From NCBI RefSeq assembly GCF_037414475.1, contig NZ_CP147913.1, positions 5,888,001 through 5,952,000 on the forward strand: DNA of 64,000 nt, in the 5' to 3' direction. This document shows, piece by piece, positions 62,537 through 64,000 of this stretch; position 1 is the stretch's first letter, and every line of letters begins with the position of its first letter. Below the pieces are notes generated by a model that was not told the origin of the DNA, searched no databases, and saw only the letters and a program-made list of their open reading frames with translations. The position numbers and the translations under genes are program-made. This DNA comes from Myxococcus stipitatus (GTDB taxonomy: Bacteria; Myxococcota; Myxococcia; Myxococcales; Myxococcaceae).

Positions 62537-63964
62537 CTAGCCGAACACGGCGGGGCGCCGGTGCGTCCACGGATGCGCGGCCTCCAACTGCGCGGCCAGA
62601 CGGAAGAGCGTGGCCTCGTCTCCGAAGCGGCCGATGAACTGCACGCCGACGGGCAGTCCCTCTGGGCTCCAATGAAGCGGCACGCTCATGGCGGGATTGC
62701 CCGCCATGTTGGCCATGGGGCAGTACGGGATGAGCGTGGCGGCGCGGAACAGCGGGGCGAGCGGGTCATCCGGCGGAGCGGAGAATTGGCCCAGGGGCAG
62801 CGCGGGCTCCGTGGTGGTGGGCAGGAGCCAGAGGTCCACGTCCTCGAAATGTCGGGCGAAGGCCCGGCTGAAGCGCAGGATTTCCGTCTGGGCATGCAGG
62901 TAGGCGGAGAGGCCCTGGCTCTGTCCGAACTGGTAGAGCGCCCAGGTGAAGGGCTCGAAGAATTCGGAGGAGGGCGTGCGACCCGTGCGCCGCGCGAGCC
63001 CCTCGATGCTGGCCACGACGCCGCAGGCCCAGGCCGTCATGAAGTGCTGGCCCAGGTCCTCGTCGCCGGGCGTCTGGAGGTGGCCTTCCGTCACGGCGTG
63101 GCCCAGTCCCTCGAGCCTTCGCGCGGTGGCGGTGACGGCGGCGAGGCACTCGGGGTGGATGGGGGCGCCCATCGTGTTGCGCAGGGTGAGTCCGATGCGC
63201 AGGCGCCCGGGCGGCGCGCCGGCCTCGAGTTGATAGGGCCGGGCCTTGGGTGGGGCGATGGAGGGGGCGCCTATGTCAGGGCCCTCGGTGGCGTCGAGGA
63301 GCGTGGCGCTGTCGCGGACGGAGCGGGTGAGGGCGTGTTCTCCGAGGAGCCAGTGGAAGGGGTCGGCCAGCTCGGGGCCGGTGGGGTTGCGGCCCCGGCT
63401 GGGCTTGAGTCCGAAGAGGCCGCAGTTGGACGCGGGGCCTCGGATGGAGCCGCCGCCATCGGAGGCGTGGGCGAAGGGCACCATGCCGCTGGCCACGGCC
63501 GCCGCGGCGCCGCCGCTGGAGCCTCCTGGGGAGCGCGTCACATCCCACGGGTTGCGGCAGGGACCGTGGAAGGTGCCTTCGGTGGTGGGCAACAGGCCCA
63601 GCTCCGGCGTGTTCGTCTTGCCGAGCACGATGAGGCCCGCGCGCAGGTGGCGTTTGACGAGCTCGCTGTCGTGGTGGGGTGAGAAGTCCTGGGTGAAGCG
63701 TGAGCCCGCGGTGAGGGGGTAGCCTTCTTGAGCGGCGTGCAGGTCCTTGAGGAGGAAGGGCACGCCGGTGAAGGGGCCTTGGGGCAGGGGACTCTTCGCG
63801 CGCAGCCGGGCCGTGTCGAACTGGGTCTGCACGACGGCGTTGAGCTTGGGGTTGCAGCGCTCGATGCGGGCGATGGCCGCGTCCACGAGCTCCAGCGCGG
63901 AGACTTCTCGCTGGCGGACGAGCTCGGCCTGGGCGGTGGCGTCGAGGCTGACGAAGGGGTCCAT
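62537..63964 (-). CDS. Amidase signature family enzyme
   Basis: A 475-residue amidase. The Ser-cisSer-Lys triad is complete: Lys73 (PFLLKDL), Ser149 (SPGGSSGGAAAA) and Ser173 (ASDGGGSIRGP). Members hydrolyse amides, including fatty acid amides and, in GatA, glutamine in the amidotransferase complex. No gatB or gatC is nearby and the C-terminal half does not match GatA, so a general or fatty-amide amidase is more likely. It is the first gene of the same-strand set amidase-pfk-ligase, 81 bases upstream of pfk. ATG 63964 lies close to the window end and no clear ribosome site is seen. Confidence 0.88.
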   Translation of the reverse strand: MDPFVSLDATAQAELVRQREVSALELVDAAIARIERCNPKLNAVVQTQFDTARLRAKSPLPQGPFTGVPFLLKDLHAAQEGYPLTAGSRFTQDFSPHHDSELVKRHLRAGLIVLGKTNTPELGLLPTTEGTFHGPCRNPWDVTRSPGGSSGGAAAAVASGMVPFAHASDGGGSIRGPASNCGLFGLKPSRGRNPTGPELADPFHWLLGEHALTRSVRDSATLLDATEGPDIGAPSIAPPKARPYQLEAGAPPGRLRIGLTLRNTMGAPIHPECLAAVTATARRLEGLGHAVTEGHLQTPGDEDLGQHFMTAWACGVVASIEGLARRTGRTPSSEFFEPFTWALYQFGQSQGLSAYLHAQTEILRFSRAFARHFEDVDLWLLPTTTEPALPLGQFSAPPDDPLAPLFRAATLIPYCPMANMAGNPAMSVPLHWSPEGLPVGVQFIGRFGDEATLFRLAAQLEAAHPWTHRRPAVFG

Positions 63965-64000
63965 GGGTGGACTCTACCCCGTTCCCTGGATGCCCCCGCA

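Noticed and set aside
59216..63682. Plus-strand open frame of about 1490 codons across the ligase, pfk and amidase genes
   Set aside because: It is antisense to three genes with intact motifs and has shadow-type composition.
62537..63964. GatA subunit of tRNA amidotransferase
   Set aside because: No gatB or gatC nearby and the C-terminal half lacks GatA-type features; a stand-alone amidase is preferred.

Overview
The window is high-GC DNA (about 70 percent by eye) with long, tightly packed genes and long spurious antisense frames. Many predicted lipoproteins, a Ser/Thr kinase fused to other domains, very large TPR and membrane proteins, and a glyoxylate shunt together point to a fruiting myxobacterium of the Myxococcaceae (Myxococcus/Corallococcus/Pyxidicoccus type). 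This is inferred from gene content; no rRNA or other phylogenetic marker was compared. I saw no tRNA, rRNA, CRISPR array, insertion sequence or prophage.

Layout. 1-6.3 kb: the end of a GH15 glycosidase and a small membrane protein, then a D-2-hydroxyacid (YdiJ-like) FAD/Fe-S dehydrogenase divergent from a PoxB-like TPP enzyme. 6.3-14.9 kb: a secreted amidohydrolase lipoprotein, the aceB-aceA glyoxylate operon with a marked control region, a PspC protein, fumC and clpP. 14.5-22.7 kb: lipoproteins, a surface 5'-nucleotidase, a DUF3293 protein, an acyl-CoA oxidase with a TerB-like front end, endonuclease III and a GNAT acetyltransferase. 22.9-30.2 kb: a 1864-residue multi-spanning membrane protein, an NlpC/P60-like lipoprotein and an Asp/His-tailed lipoprotein. 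30.2-42.5 kb: a kinase/pseudo-cyclase/HEAT-like fusion divergent from a 3182-residue TPR protein. 42.5-44.5 kb: a translationally coupled lipoprotein-queC-ddpX cluster. 44.6-49.4 kb: a secreted YfbK-like protein without its vWA domain, coupled to a histidine kinase and an OmpR-type regulator, then an alpha/beta hydrolase. 49.5-50.6 kb: a lower-GC pair, DUF416 and SUKH. 50.7-56.8 kb: a CBS protein, an arsR-SRPBCC pair, the mtnP-mtnA-aldolase methylthioadenosine salvage operon, a metallophosphoesterase and an FHA protein. 57-64 kb: two lipoproteins (one a large hydrolase), acyl-CoA ligase, phosphofructokinase and amidase.

How the parts work together. Acyl-CoA ligase and acyl-CoA oxidase would turn fatty acids into acetyl-CoA, and AceA, AceB and FumC would carry that carbon to C4 acids, which fits growth on lipid and prey. 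MtnP, MtnA and the class II aldolase form a complete route from methylthioadenosine to DHAP plus a methylthio-aldehyde. The best candidates for undescribed biology are the vWA-less YfbK/kinase/regulator unit, the kinase/degenerate-cyclase protein facing the giant TPR protein, and the giant Zn-ribbon membrane protein.
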